Positions 1 through 7,146 are shown, counted from the first letter of the stretch. The stretch is 8,129 nt of DNA from CALBPI01 sp039033695 (GCA_039033695.1 JBCCCC010000144.1:1-8129), one strand, 5' to 3'. The notes: a model not told the origin generated them from the sequence alone. Made by a program: numbers and translations.

Positions 1-107
1 CGCGGGCTCGCATGCTCGCAAACGATCAGCAGTGGCTGTCTAGAATCACCATTGATGACTCGGCCAGGCGCTGGCTCATGAGTCGCCAGCATTAGCGTTG
101 AGCGCAT
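1..107 (-). CDS. N-formylglutamate amidohydrolase family protein, N-terminal fragment
   Basis: Reading the minus strand from an ATG at 105-107 gives 35 codons that stay open to the window edge. The fragment contains V-I-N-G-D, then P-L-L-I-V-C-E-H-A-S-P at residues 25-35. A short variable leader, a VxNxD-like stretch and then a hydrophobic strand ending in C-(D/E)-H-A-S is the usual N-terminal signature of the N-formylglutamate amidohydrolase family; the His is expected to be a metal ligand. Characterised members hydrolyse N-formyl-L-glutamate to glutamate and formate in histidine breakdown, but many relatives have no tested substrate, so no symbol is given. An in-frame TAG lies about 20 bases upstream, so translation cannot begin much earlier; the second Met (codon 6, top at 92) is an alternative start. 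No strong ribosome binding site is visible for either. The gene follows the GGDEF-EAL gene by 55 bp on the same strand and might share its transcript. The call rests on about a dozen characteristic residues, so it is probable and not certain. Confidence 0.68.
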   Translation of the reverse strand, partial: MRSTLMLATHEPAPGRVINGDSRQPLLIVCEHASP

Positions 108-162
108 ATTGAATTCATACGCCCGAGTCTAGCGTAGTCGGCGCAGAGGGCAAGCTCCGCTG

Positions 163-3100
163 TCAGGCCTGAACCGAATCCTGAGCCGACCACGGAGAAA
201 ACTGTCGGATCGATGCTGGCTTGGCGATATGGAAACCTTGTACCAGCGGTATGTCGAGCTCTGCCAGTGCTTGCTGCGTAGCCGCATCCTCAACGTGTTC
301 AGCAATTGTCTGAATGCCCATTGCCTGTGCGACATTCTGGATCGCGCTGACCATGCTCTTGTCCACAGCGTCGCTGGCCACATTGCGCACGAACGCGCCG
401 TCAACTTTGAGAAAATCGACGGGCAGGTTTTTGAGGTAGGCAAACGAGCACAGCCCGCTACCAAAGTCGTCCAGCGAAAACAGACAACCCAGTTTCTTGA
501 GCTCGCTCATGAAATGGCGCACTCGCGCAAGGTTCTCGATCGCCGCAGTCTCCGTGATTTCGAAACACACCGCACCGCGACATACCGGCGTACTTTGCAG
601 CGTATCCTTGATGAACTCCAGGAAACGGTCATCACTGAGTGAGTTACCCGATAGATTGATTGCGAGCGTGTAAGCCGCGGCTTCTTCGGGGTTGCCCTGA
701 TCCGCGTGTTCCAGCGCCTGGCTAACCACCCATCGATCAAGAGCCGGCATTCTGTTGTAACGCTCCGCTGCCGCGATGAATGTACTCGGCAATACGATGT
801 TGCCCTCTTCGTCTAACATGCGCAGCAGCAATTCATAGTGCGAACAATGCTGCGCGGTCTGACCAACGGAGGTCGGCACGATCGGTTGGAAATACAACTC
901 GAAGCGATCTTCCTCGAGCGCTCGGTTAATGCGCGTCAGCCAATGCATTTGCTGGTGGCGCACGCCGGCCTCACCCTCACGATACATATGATGCTGGTTG
1001 CGCCCCATGTCTTTCGCCGCGAAACAGGCAACGTCGGCAGCGCTCAACAACGCACTTACAGTGGCATCCGATTCGACCATGACAATGCCGATACTGGCGC
1101 TCAGCGCATGTACCGTCGTTTGCCACTCGAAGCGATACGATTCGATCGTAGCGCGAATATTTTCGGCCACCTCCGTAGCGCGTTCAGCATCGCAGTGATC
1201 GACCAGCACGCCGAACTCGTCGCCACCTAGGCGGGCGATCATGTCGTGCGTGCTCACGCAGGTTTGCAGCCTGCTGGCGATCTGCCGGATCAACTCATCA
1301 CCAGCAGTGTGTCCAAAGGTATCGTTAACGACTTTGAATTGATCAAGGTCGATATACAACAGTGCGTACTGGCTTTCTGTTGCAGCGCGCGTGCGCGCGA
1401 TCGCCCGCTCCAACACATTCTCGAACTCATGACGGTTGATGAAGCCGGTGAGCGCATCGTGTGTGGCTTGGTATGACAATTTGCGCGACAGACGCCCTTC
1501 TGCGCTGACGTCATGAAACACCATAACGGCGCCATCGATATGGCCAAGCCGATCACGAATCGGAGCGGCCGAGTCCTGCACGGCGATTTCCTTGCCACTG
1601 CGATCAATGAGCAGCGACGGGCTCGACATCGCGATCACGCGCCCTTCCTGCAAGCAACGCAAGATGGGGTTATCAACCATCTCTCGCGAGTGCTCGTTGA
1701 TCAGTGTCATGATGTCCTCGACCGGCTCGCCACGCACCGCTCTGAGGCTCCAGCCGGTCAAGTCTTCGGCAACCGGGTTCATATAGTCGATGCAACCGTC
1801 GGCGTCAGTCGTAATGACACCATCGCCGATCGACTTCAATGTGACTTCGGCGCGTTCTTTCTCAGCAAAGACGCGGCGTTCGGCAGCCTTGCGCTCGGTG
1901 ATATCCGACACGGTGCCCTCGATATAGCGCTCGCCATCCGGATAATCGACAGCACGTGCGTTCTCGATAATTTCAATAGGCTGGCCGTCCTTGCACAACA
2001 TGGTCGCCTCGAAGCCACGAACCTCGCCGTGCTCTTCGATGCGCCGGTAAAACTGCTGGCCATCCTGCTGCTTGAGATAGGTGGTATCGCGACTGGCGTT
2101 GGCAAGCATGTCTTCCTGGTCAGCGTAGCCAAGCATCGCGACCAGCGCCGGATTGGCGGCGACGAGCCGACCATCGGCGCGCGAGATATAGACGCCCTCG
2201 ACAACGTTCTCGAACAGACCGCGGAAGCGACCTTCACTTTGCGACAATGCTGCGCGGCTGCGTTCGCGTCCAATGGCGATACCGGCCAGGCGCGCAAGAC
2301 CGGTCATCAGATCCAGCTCATCGGTGGTCGGCTCCCGCTTGTCTTCAAAATACAGATCAATGGTGCCAAGCGGCTGACCATCCAGTTGAGACAGTGGGAA
2401 CGACCACACCGAAATGACGTTCAACCGTTTGGCGAGCTGTGCGAACTGCGCCCAACCGTGGTGCGCATGCACATCCGGTGTAATCACCGCCTTGTTGGTC
2501 GCAATCGCCACGCCGCAACTTAATTGCGGCGGCTGCAAAGCCACACGGCGAATGGACTTGAGCTCCATCTCGGTAAAGCCGGGCGCCGAATTGAGCATCA
2601 GGGCTTCTCCGCTCGCATCGACCAACATTACCGTAGCTCGGCACCCGGTAATCACGCGCTCGCTCGTTCGACAGATGGCGCGCATGACTTTCTTGAAGCT
2701 GACGCCACTGGCGATCATCTCCAATAGTTTCTTTTCGCTGTATTCGACCAATTCACGTCGCTTGCGGTCTGCGATGCTATGCACGCTCACGCGCAGCAAT
2801 GCACGATTCTCGGCCGGCATGCGACTCAGCCGCACCTCGCATGGCACCTCATACCCACTGCGACTCTTGTATACCCATTCGAATACGGGTTGATGTCCAT
2901 CCAGCGCGCGTTGCAAGAAACTTTCGACGCGACTTTGCTCGGCGGTAACCGCTGCAGTCTCAGACACATCACGTAAACCGAAAAAGCCGCTGGCGAGCAG
3001 CCGCTTGTGAGACAGGTTGAATAGCTGGCTGGCGTTCTCATTCGCATCAACGAACTGATTGTTTTCGACGTCGAACACTAGGATCGCCTCTGGAGCGTGC

Positions 3101-3810
3101 TCGACCAGCGCACGGTAGCGCTCCTCGTTTTCCCTGAGCGCGGCAGCAGCACGCGCGCGCTCAGAGATATCGCGCAAGCAGATGACATACTCGCCCGCCG
3201 ACATGGCTGACAGATGACTGGCTGTCATTTCTACACGAAACGCATCGCCGGTCGCATGTGTCGCGTGCAGTTCCGCGCCCTGCAAATTGGGATTGGTGCT
3301 ATCGAGCTCGGCGATAAACGGTGCCAGAAAATCGGCGATCGACTGGTGTTCGCCAACCGGCAGGAATTCGCTGAGCTTACGACCTGCCAACGTGCGATGA
3401 ACCGGGTCAAAAAATTTCACCGCGACGCGGTTAGAGAATTGAATCAAGCCGTCGGCATCGACGGTAATGACCATGTCGGCAACGCTATCGAGCACTGCAC
3501 GCAAGTCGTCGTTTTGCATGCCCGCAAACCGCGCGCGGATACCTGAGTTGGAAGCCATCGATACGGCAAACGTATCGTCGGGGTTGGAAACGGCATGCTC
3601 GGCCGTGATGCTGGCAGTCTCCAGTGCTTCCTGGATTGATGTGTCGGAACCGTCCAGCTTTTCATAGAAACGGCTGATAACCTCGAGCAATTGCCCGAGA
3701 TCAAGCTTGGCCTCGAGGCCATCACCGCAGGTAGCGTCACCTAGTTGTGCTTTCAGAATCGGATGCATCGACGCGTCAAACCCCGGTCGCGTCACCGTGC
3801 CTACATCCAT
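163..3810 (-). CDS. Cyclic di-GMP regulator: PAS-PAS-GAF-PAS-PAS-GGDEF-EAL protein
   Basis: This 1215-residue protein has no signal peptide or membrane segment, so it should act in the cytoplasm. Domains by residue: N-terminal helical region 15-95, PAS 101-215, PAS 229-348, GAF about 363-516, PAS 525-640, PAS 653-770, GGDEF 776-940, EAL 960-1205. PAS ends are marked by typical linkers such as DISER (214-218) and DITER (636-640). The cyclase signature GGDEF is intact at 862-866, preceded by DALTGFINR (785-793). The product-inhibition I-site is degenerate: Ser853 stands where the RxxD Arg should be, with Asp856 kept. The EAL motif reads ELL (993-995), but the expected catalytic set is complete: Glu993, Asn1052, Glu1084, Asp1114, Asp1115, Lys1135, Glu1171, Gln1191. 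Phosphodiesterase activity (c-di-GMP to pGpG) is therefore likely, and cyclase activity is possible. Ligands of the sensor domains cannot be read from sequence. The start is uncertain: an in-frame stop lies just upstream of ATG 3810, and Met15 (top at 3768, followed by HPILKAQL) is a credible alternative; neither has a clear ribosome binding site. Confidence 0.95.
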   Translation of the reverse strand: MDVGTVTRPGFDASMHPILKAQLGDATCGDGLEAKLDLGQLLEVISRFYEKLDGSDTSIQEALETASITAEHAVSNPDDTFAVSMASNSGIRARFAGMQNDDLRAVLDSVADMVITVDADGLIQFSNRVAVKFFDPVHRTLAGRKLSEFLPVGEHQSIADFLAPFIAELDSTNPNLQGAELHATHATGDAFRVEMTASHLSAMSAGEYVICLRDISERARAAAALRENEERYRALVEHAPEAILVFDVENNQFVDANENASQLFNLSHKRLLASGFFGLRDVSETAAVTAEQSRVESFLQRALDGHQPVFEWVYKSRSGYEVPCEVRLSRMPAENRALLRVSVHSIADRKRRELVEYSEKKLLEMIASGVSFKKVMRAICRTSERVITGCRATVMLVDASGEALMLNSAPGFTEMELKSIRRVALQPPQLSCGVAIATNKAVITPDVHAHHGWAQFAQLAKRLNVISVWSFPLSQLDGQPLGTIDLYFEDKREPTTDELDLMTGLARLAGIAIGRERSRAALSQSEGRFRGLFENVVEGVYISRADGRLVAANPALVAMLGYADQEDMLANASRDTTYLKQQDGQQFYRRIEEHGEVRGFEATMLCKDGQPIEIIENARAVDYPDGERYIEGTVSDITERKAAERRVFAEKERAEVTLKSIGDGVITTDADGCIDYMNPVAEDLTGWSLRAVRGEPVEDIMTLINEHSREMVDNPILRCLQEGRVIAMSSPSLLIDRSGKEIAVQDSAAPIRDRLGHIDGAVMVFHDVSAEGRLSRKLSYQATHDALTGFINRHEFENVLERAIARTRAATESQYALLYIDLDQFKVVNDTFGHTAGDELIRQIASRLQTCVSTHDMIARLGGDEFGVLVDHCDAERATEVAENIRATIESYRFEWQTTVHALSASIGIVMVESDATVSALLSAADVACFAAKDMGRNQHHMYREGEAGVRHQQMHWLTRINRALEEDRFELYFQPIVPTSVGQTAQHCSHYELLLRMLDEEGNIVLPSTFIAAAERYNRMPALDRWVVSQALEHADQGNPEEAAAYTLAINLSGNSLSDDRFLEFIKDTLQSTPVCRGAVCFEITETAAIENLARVRHFMSELKKLGCLFSLDDFGSGLCSFAYLKNLPVDFLKVDGAFVRNVASDAVDKSMVSAIQNVAQAMGIQTIAEHVEDAATQQALAELDIPLVQGFHIAKPASIRQFSPWSAQDSVQA

Positions 3811-3975
3811 GGCAACGACGCGAGATCACGGCGCCAGCGTCAGGCACGTCCAATTGCGCTGCTGATGGCCCCGAAACATACGACCGTGGCTTGCGGACAC
3901 AGTCGTTCAGGGCACAACCATAGGCGCTTCATGCCATTTTTACTGTGACACGACTCCCGTTTCCGAAAAGACAGT

Positions 3976-3989
3976 GGGAATTTTTTCCC
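3976..3989. repeat. Short inverted repeat GGGAA-TTTT-TTCCC
   Basis: A perfect 5-bp arm pair (3976-3980 and 3985-3989) encloses a four-base loop. On the minus strand the right-hand side reads TTCCC, then six bases, then TTTT. It lies 45 bp beyond the lipoprotein stop and could add to transcript termination, but the stem is short and the T run is not adjacent, so it does not match a textbook intrinsic terminator. Confidence 0.3.
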
Positions 3990-3996
3990 GACCTGC

Positions 3997-4020
3997 TAAG
4001 TGCTTGATCAACAAGACTTA
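3997..4020 (-). terminator. Possible hairpin terminator after the lipoprotein gene
   Basis: On the minus strand this reads TAAGT, CTTG, a five-base loop, CAAG, a bulged C, then ACTTA: a nine-pair stem with one bulge, starting 14 bases after the lipoprotein stop codon. Position and symmetry suggest a transcript 3'-end structure. The stem is AT-rich and no T tract follows directly, so intrinsic termination is doubtful; it could instead stabilise the mRNA end or be an operator, since its core TTGATCAA is a perfect palindrome. Confidence 0.3.
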
Positions 4021-4034
4021 GCGCCGGTCAGACG

Positions 4035-4625
4035 CTAGCGCGAGGCGTCCTCAGCAGGCTCTACCTGCTGTTCGGCTGGCATCGACGACAGAACTTCAAC
4101 GCCCGTATCGATGATTTCGCCATTGGTTGCGAGCTCCGGACCGCCCTCGCCGACCTGCACAGGAAGCGACATTGCCTTCGTGAACGGCTGGCCCTCGTAC
4201 ATCCCTGACACTTGCAGATTGAGGTAGCTGCGGCCTGTCGCTGAAGGGATCACGACAACGTCGACCGTATTCGTCTCGGCGGAAACAAGCCCAGTCTTGA
4301 GCGCGATCTGGTCCGGCATAGTCTTGCCCAGATCCAGCTGCCCGCGCGTTGACATTGTCATGCCGAGACTGGACATATCCACGCTGCTAATGGTCACGCT
4401 AACCTCGAGCGGTACGCCAACAGCCGGCGTACCCGCAAAACTGTATTCCACAGCGACGGGTACCGTTGGCTTGCCGATAACATCGTCCAGGACCTTTGAG
4501 GACACCTTTGTGACGACTGGCTCGACGGCGTTGTCAGCGATAACCTGCGGTTGCGATTCGCCGCAGCCAGCCAACGTCACGGACACCACGGTGAGCGGCG
4601 CAAGAAAACGAGATAGTTTATTCAT
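4035..4625 (-). CDS. Small beta-rich lipoprotein of unknown function
   Basis: The 196-residue product begins M-N-K-L-S-R with a hydrophobic h-region and a textbook lipobox L18-A19-G20-C21, so it should be exported, lipidated on Cys21 and anchored in a membrane facing the periplasm or cell surface. Residue 22 is Gly and not Asp, so there is no inner-membrane retention signal of the Escherichia coli type and outer-membrane sorting is expected. The mature part is rich in Val, Thr and Ser with alternating patterns over residues 50-165 (for example VPLEVSVTISS), which suggests an all-beta immunoglobulin-like fold. The last 25 residues are acidic and Pro/Glu-rich, probably flexible. I do not recognise a named family. 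The start at 4625 was chosen because AGGAAG lies 7-8 bases upstream and the lipobox then sits at the normal distance; a TTG start at 4670 would add 15 unneeded residues and overlap the upstream gene. It follows the metallopeptidase gene by 34 bp and is probably in one operon with it. Confidence 0.88.
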   Translation of the reverse strand: MNKLSRFLAPLTVVSVTLAGCGESQPQVIADNAVEPVVTKVSSKVLDDVIGKPTVPVAVEYSFAGTPAVGVPLEVSVTISSVDMSSLGMTMSTRGQLDLGKTMPDQIALKTGLVSAETNTVDVVVIPSATGRSYLNLQVSGMYEGQPFTKAMSLPVQVGEGGPELATNGEIIDTGVEVLSSMPAEQQVEPAEDASR

Positions 4626-4629
4626 GGAG

Positions 4630-4637
4630 TTCTTCCT
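4630..4637 (-). promoter_or_regulatory. Ribosome binding site of the small lipoprotein gene
   Basis: The minus strand reads AGGAAGAA here, with AGGA (4634-4637) eight bases before the ATG at 4625. This decides the start in favour of 4625 over the upstream TTG at 4670, and it gives the downstream gene its own translation start inside the probable two-gene transcript. Confidence 0.7.
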
Positions 4638-4659
4638 GGTCGCGGTAGGGCAAGCAGCA

Positions 4660-6945
4660 CTACGGCGCAATCGTTATATCAAAGCAAGTACGGCTGTCCG
4701 GCTGACTAATCGCTGGTGTCGAGCCACTGAGATAAGAAAACTCATAGACTTCCATGACATAGTCGCCAGCCTGTGCAGCACTGATTACAAAAGTCTCGCG
4801 GTCGGCCACGCCACTAAAACCGGCGGTAATGAACCCGCCACTGAACACCGCTGCATCCGGATCGCTTTGACCGGTCGCTGGGATGGTGGTCGTGATGATA
4901 TCCACAGTGTAATCGCCCGGCGTCGCGACATTGAATCGCACAAATCGCCGGATGGACAACTTGTTGCCATCCTCATTCGGGTCGAACGCGTTGGTGCTAC
5001 ATATGTTTACCGCCGGGCCACCAATCGCGATGTCGGTATACAGCGGCAAGACATCGTTCGGCCGGCCGGCGTCCTCTGTCTCACCAGTGCCGTATGCGTC
5101 GGCCGTGGTTGAGATACGCTGTGGCGACAATAGCGCATCGATCGCGGCAACGCTGCCTGGGTTTCGCGCCTTGAGCGCTTCGATGAATGGAAAAATGGTT
5201 GTGAACGGCACGCCGTCCGCCTGCTCATTAACCAGCACATCATAGATCGGCCCGAAGCCAAGCTCGACACCATCGCCCAGCTCCGTATTGTCGTCGAAAA
5301 GGTCAAACAACACGGCCTGTATGCTTCTCTCGTTGTACCAGCCGCGAGTCGATGAGCCAGGCGAATTACTCTCGAGATTGAAGGAGAAGCCGCCAGACTG
5401 CTGCGCGCCCTGCGTATCGAAGTAGATAGTCGAGCCAACGATCATCGCCGCTACGGCATTGCCAAAGCCTTCGCCGAAGGCCAACCGCGGGTCGAGTCTT
5501 TGGCTCAGACTATGCGAGCCGCCGATGCTGTCGGAACGGGAGAAATTGTCCTCGAAGTAATGGCCCCACTCGTGCGCCACGACATGCGTGTCGAACTCCT
5601 CAGTGTCGGCGTCAGCCTGTCCGAGCAAGAACAACGAATCAAGATCGCCCCGATAGAATGATGTGCCTAACTCGCCCGTGTCGAAGTCACGGTTGTTGGT
5701 TATCGTGGGTGAGTTGTTCACCGACCAGAACGCATCCAGCGGCGCAAACACGGCGTCCGCATCGGCAGTCAGCACGAGCTGCATGGCCGTATAAATCGTA
5801 TCGAGAATCGCAAACGGTGCCGCCGCACGCGCATTGGTATAGCCCGAACCTGTCCATCCCGACAAGGCCTGTATATTGACCGTTTGAGCGCCCACACCGG
5901 TTGTGAACGGCGCGCCATCAAGCGCATACAACGGGCGTTGGCCCAACGGCAGCGTCGTGCTCGACGTATTGTCGCGCACCTCGACATCCCAGCCCGGCGG
6001 ACCGCTGCGTTTCAGCTCGGCGCGGATGCGCAGGAATACCGTTGTATTTGGCTGGGTAGTGAGCAGATAGTCACCCGCATCATCAGTAATCCCTTCAGCC
6101 AATACCGTCCCGTTCGCGCTATCGATCAATTGAATGGTGGCGCCGCGAATTGGACGCAGCGCTGTCTGGCCGAAGTCAAGGCCAGTGCCGTCGAATGGCA
6201 CAAACTCATACTGCGCCTTGCCCGTCACAGACGTCGCGCTCAGATCCTCAAAGACATCGACGTCGAGTGAGTCGGTGGCGGATTCCCCAAAGGCATCCGT
6301 CACGGTCACGCTGAAGGTGAGCGTTTGCGAACCACTGGTTGCGGGGGCGATAAACGTTGCCGTTGCAGTATCGGCACCGGTAATCGGCACCGACGGGCCA
6401 CTGGTCTGCACCCACGCGTAGGTTAGTCCTGCGATGTCATCATCATCGCTGGCGACCGCAGTTAACGAGACCGTATCGTTTTGTTCTACCGCTAGATCAG
6501 CGCCAGCCGAGACGGTCGGTGCGATATTCCGCAATACGGTGACGGAAACGGTGTCGCTGCCGCTAAGCCCTGCGTTGTCGCTGACGTCCAGCGTGAAGGT
6601 GAGCACCTCGTCAGCGCCCACGTCAGGCGATGTAAAGCTCGCATTCGGCGTATCTGCGCCGGCTAGCGTAACCGTGGTTCCGGCGCTTTGCGACCATGTG
6701 TAGCTGAGCCCCGCCGGACCGCCATTGTCAGTCGCCGAACCGTCAAGTGCCACGGCAACATTGCGCGCTACCGTCTGGTCGCCGCCCGCATTGACCGTTG
6801 GCGCGGTGTTAACCGGCGCCGGTGGTGAGGCGCTGCCGCCACCGCCGCCACCGCAAGCGGTAGCAATCAATGCAGCCGCCAAGCCCAATGCCGGCAGCCG
6901 GATCTTGCCCAAGAAATGTGCTGTTTTTCGCCGCGAAATGCGCAT
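4660..6945 (-). CDS. PKD-domain lipoprotein with HEWGH gluzincin-type metallopeptidase core
   Basis: The 761-residue product starts with a basic n-region, a hydrophobic stretch (17-30) and A-T-A-Cys31 followed by six Gly: a lipoprotein signal with a less usual Ala at -3 and a flexible Gly tether. Two PKD/Ig-like repeats follow (about 47-137 and 140-232), each opening with (N)xAPTVxAGxD. Residues 238-325 resemble a carboxypeptidase-regulatory-like beta domain (GATIQLID ... DDAGDYLL). The core holds H458-E-W-G-H462 and, 30 residues on, Glu492 in GEGF, followed by WYNERSIQAVLFDLFDD (536-552). HExxH plus a downstream Glu in GEG(F/W) is the layout of Glu-zincins such as the M36 fungalysins; so zinc-dependent proteolysis is likely though the exact family is not assigned. 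The C-terminus (about 645-761) looks like a PPC domain, with Cys649 and Cys754 as a possible disulfide. ATG 6945 is preferred over TTG 7011 because the signal peptide then has normal length and AAGAGAG lies five bases upstream. It is the first gene of a probable operon with the small lipoprotein. Confidence 0.9.
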   Translation of the reverse strand: MRISRRKTAHFLGKIRLPALGLAAALIATACGGGGGGSASPPAPVNTAPTVNAGGDQTVARNVAVALDGSATDNGGPAGLSYTWSQSAGTTVTLAGADTPNASFTSPDVGADEVLTFTLDVSDNAGLSGSDTVSVTVLRNIAPTVSAGADLAVEQNDTVSLTAVASDDDDIAGLTYAWVQTSGPSVPITGADTATATFIAPATSGSQTLTFSVTVTDAFGESATDSLDVDVFEDLSATSVTGKAQYEFVPFDGTGLDFGQTALRPIRGATIQLIDSANGTVLAEGITDDAGDYLLTTQPNTTVFLRIRAELKRSGPPGWDVEVRDNTSSTTLPLGQRPLYALDGAPFTTGVGAQTVNIQALSGWTGSGYTNARAAAPFAILDTIYTAMQLVLTADADAVFAPLDAFWSVNNSPTITNNRDFDTGELGTSFYRGDLDSLFLLGQADADTEEFDTHVVAHEWGHYFEDNFSRSDSIGGSHSLSQRLDPRLAFGEGFGNAVAAMIVGSTIYFDTQGAQQSGGFSFNLESNSPGSSTRGWYNERSIQAVLFDLFDDNTELGDGVELGFGPIYDVLVNEQADGVPFTTIFPFIEALKARNPGSVAAIDALLSPQRISTTADAYGTGETEDAGRPNDVLPLYTDIAIGGPAVNICSTNAFDPNEDGNKLSIRRFVRFNVATPGDYTVDIITTTIPATGQSDPDAAVFSGGFITAGFSGVADRETFVISAAQAGDYVMEVYEFSYLSGSTPAISQPDSRTCFDITIAP

Positions 6946-7146
6946 GTAAGCTCTCTTATCGGTTTTGCGAGCAGCCTTCGTGCCCACTGATTCTGGTGAC
7001 CAAGTGGCCAAAGGCTACCGCGCTCCGCTAGTTCTGGCCAGTGACACAGCGCCCAAAACTGTCGAAAAAACTGCGACGGGCATCTACGGTTACCTAATGT
7101 GACACTGCTATTATTGCCATGTTCCGAGCTCAGGACTGAAATCCAA
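6946..7146. promoter_or_regulatory. Divergent intergenic region between the metallopeptidase gene and galE
   Basis: Two genes face away from each other across 201 bp, so both promoters should lie here. For galE the best -10-like element is TATTAT at 7109-7114, without a convincing -35 at the right distance. For the minus strand I find no clear pair. Small palindromes are crowded in the middle: TGGTGACCA (about 6994-7002), TGGCCA (7005-7010) and CTGGCCAG (7034-7041). GTGACAC occurs twice (7041-7047 and 7099-7105). These may be operator half-sites; nothing identifies the regulator. Confidence 0.45.
6951..6957 (-). promoter_or_regulatory. Likely ribosome binding site of the metallopeptidase gene
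   Basis: The minus strand reads AAGAGAG five bases before the ATG at 6945. It is a partial match to the Shine-Dalgarno consensus and supports the ATG over the longer TTG-initiated reading from 7011. Confidence 0.5.

Larger units (their letters stand above)
3811..4034. other. Intergenic gap upstream of the GGDEF-EAL gene
   Basis: This gap separates the lipoprotein stop from the regulator start, both on the minus strand. It should contain the 3' end of the lipoprotein transcript and the promoter of the regulator. I find no convincing sigma-70 pair on the minus strand; an A-rich stretch around 3936-3944 (minus reading TAAAAAT) is the only -10-like element and lacks a good -35. No ORF here looks coding. 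The part next to 4034 is more AT-rich and carries two short inverted repeats (listed separately). Confidence 0.6.

Noticed and set aside
70..90. Inverted repeat GCTGGC ... GCCAGC as a terminator of the regulator gene
   Set aside because: It has a six-base stem but no T tract on either strand and falls inside the probable coding region of the amidohydrolase-like gene.
3..95. Plus-strand open stretch ending in TAG, possible C-terminus of a convergent gene
   Set aside because: It reads smoothly for 30 codons, but the minus strand of the same bases gives the amidohydrolase signature V-C-E-H-A-S, which is much more specific.
1513..2523. Long plus-strand reading frame of 336 codons
   Set aside because: It lies wholly opposite the PAS/GAF part of the regulator, whose domain motifs are continuous on the minus strand. 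The plus-strand translation shows no family features and no ribosome binding site stood out; it is a shadow of codon bias.
3976..3989. Reading the GGGAA/TTCCC repeat as a full intrinsic terminator
   Set aside because: The stem is only five pairs and the minus-strand T run is six bases away; kept only as an inverted repeat.
4297..5112. Plus-strand reading frame of 271 codons across the two lipoprotein genes
   Set aside because: It is antisense to both minus-strand genes and spans their junction; the sense proteins have lipoboxes, ribosome binding sites and domain features, this one has none.
6946..7011. TTG-initiated 22-residue extension of the metallopeptidase
   Set aside because: It would place a charged stretch ahead of the signal peptide; the ATG at 6945 has a ribosome binding site and gives a normal lipoprotein signal.
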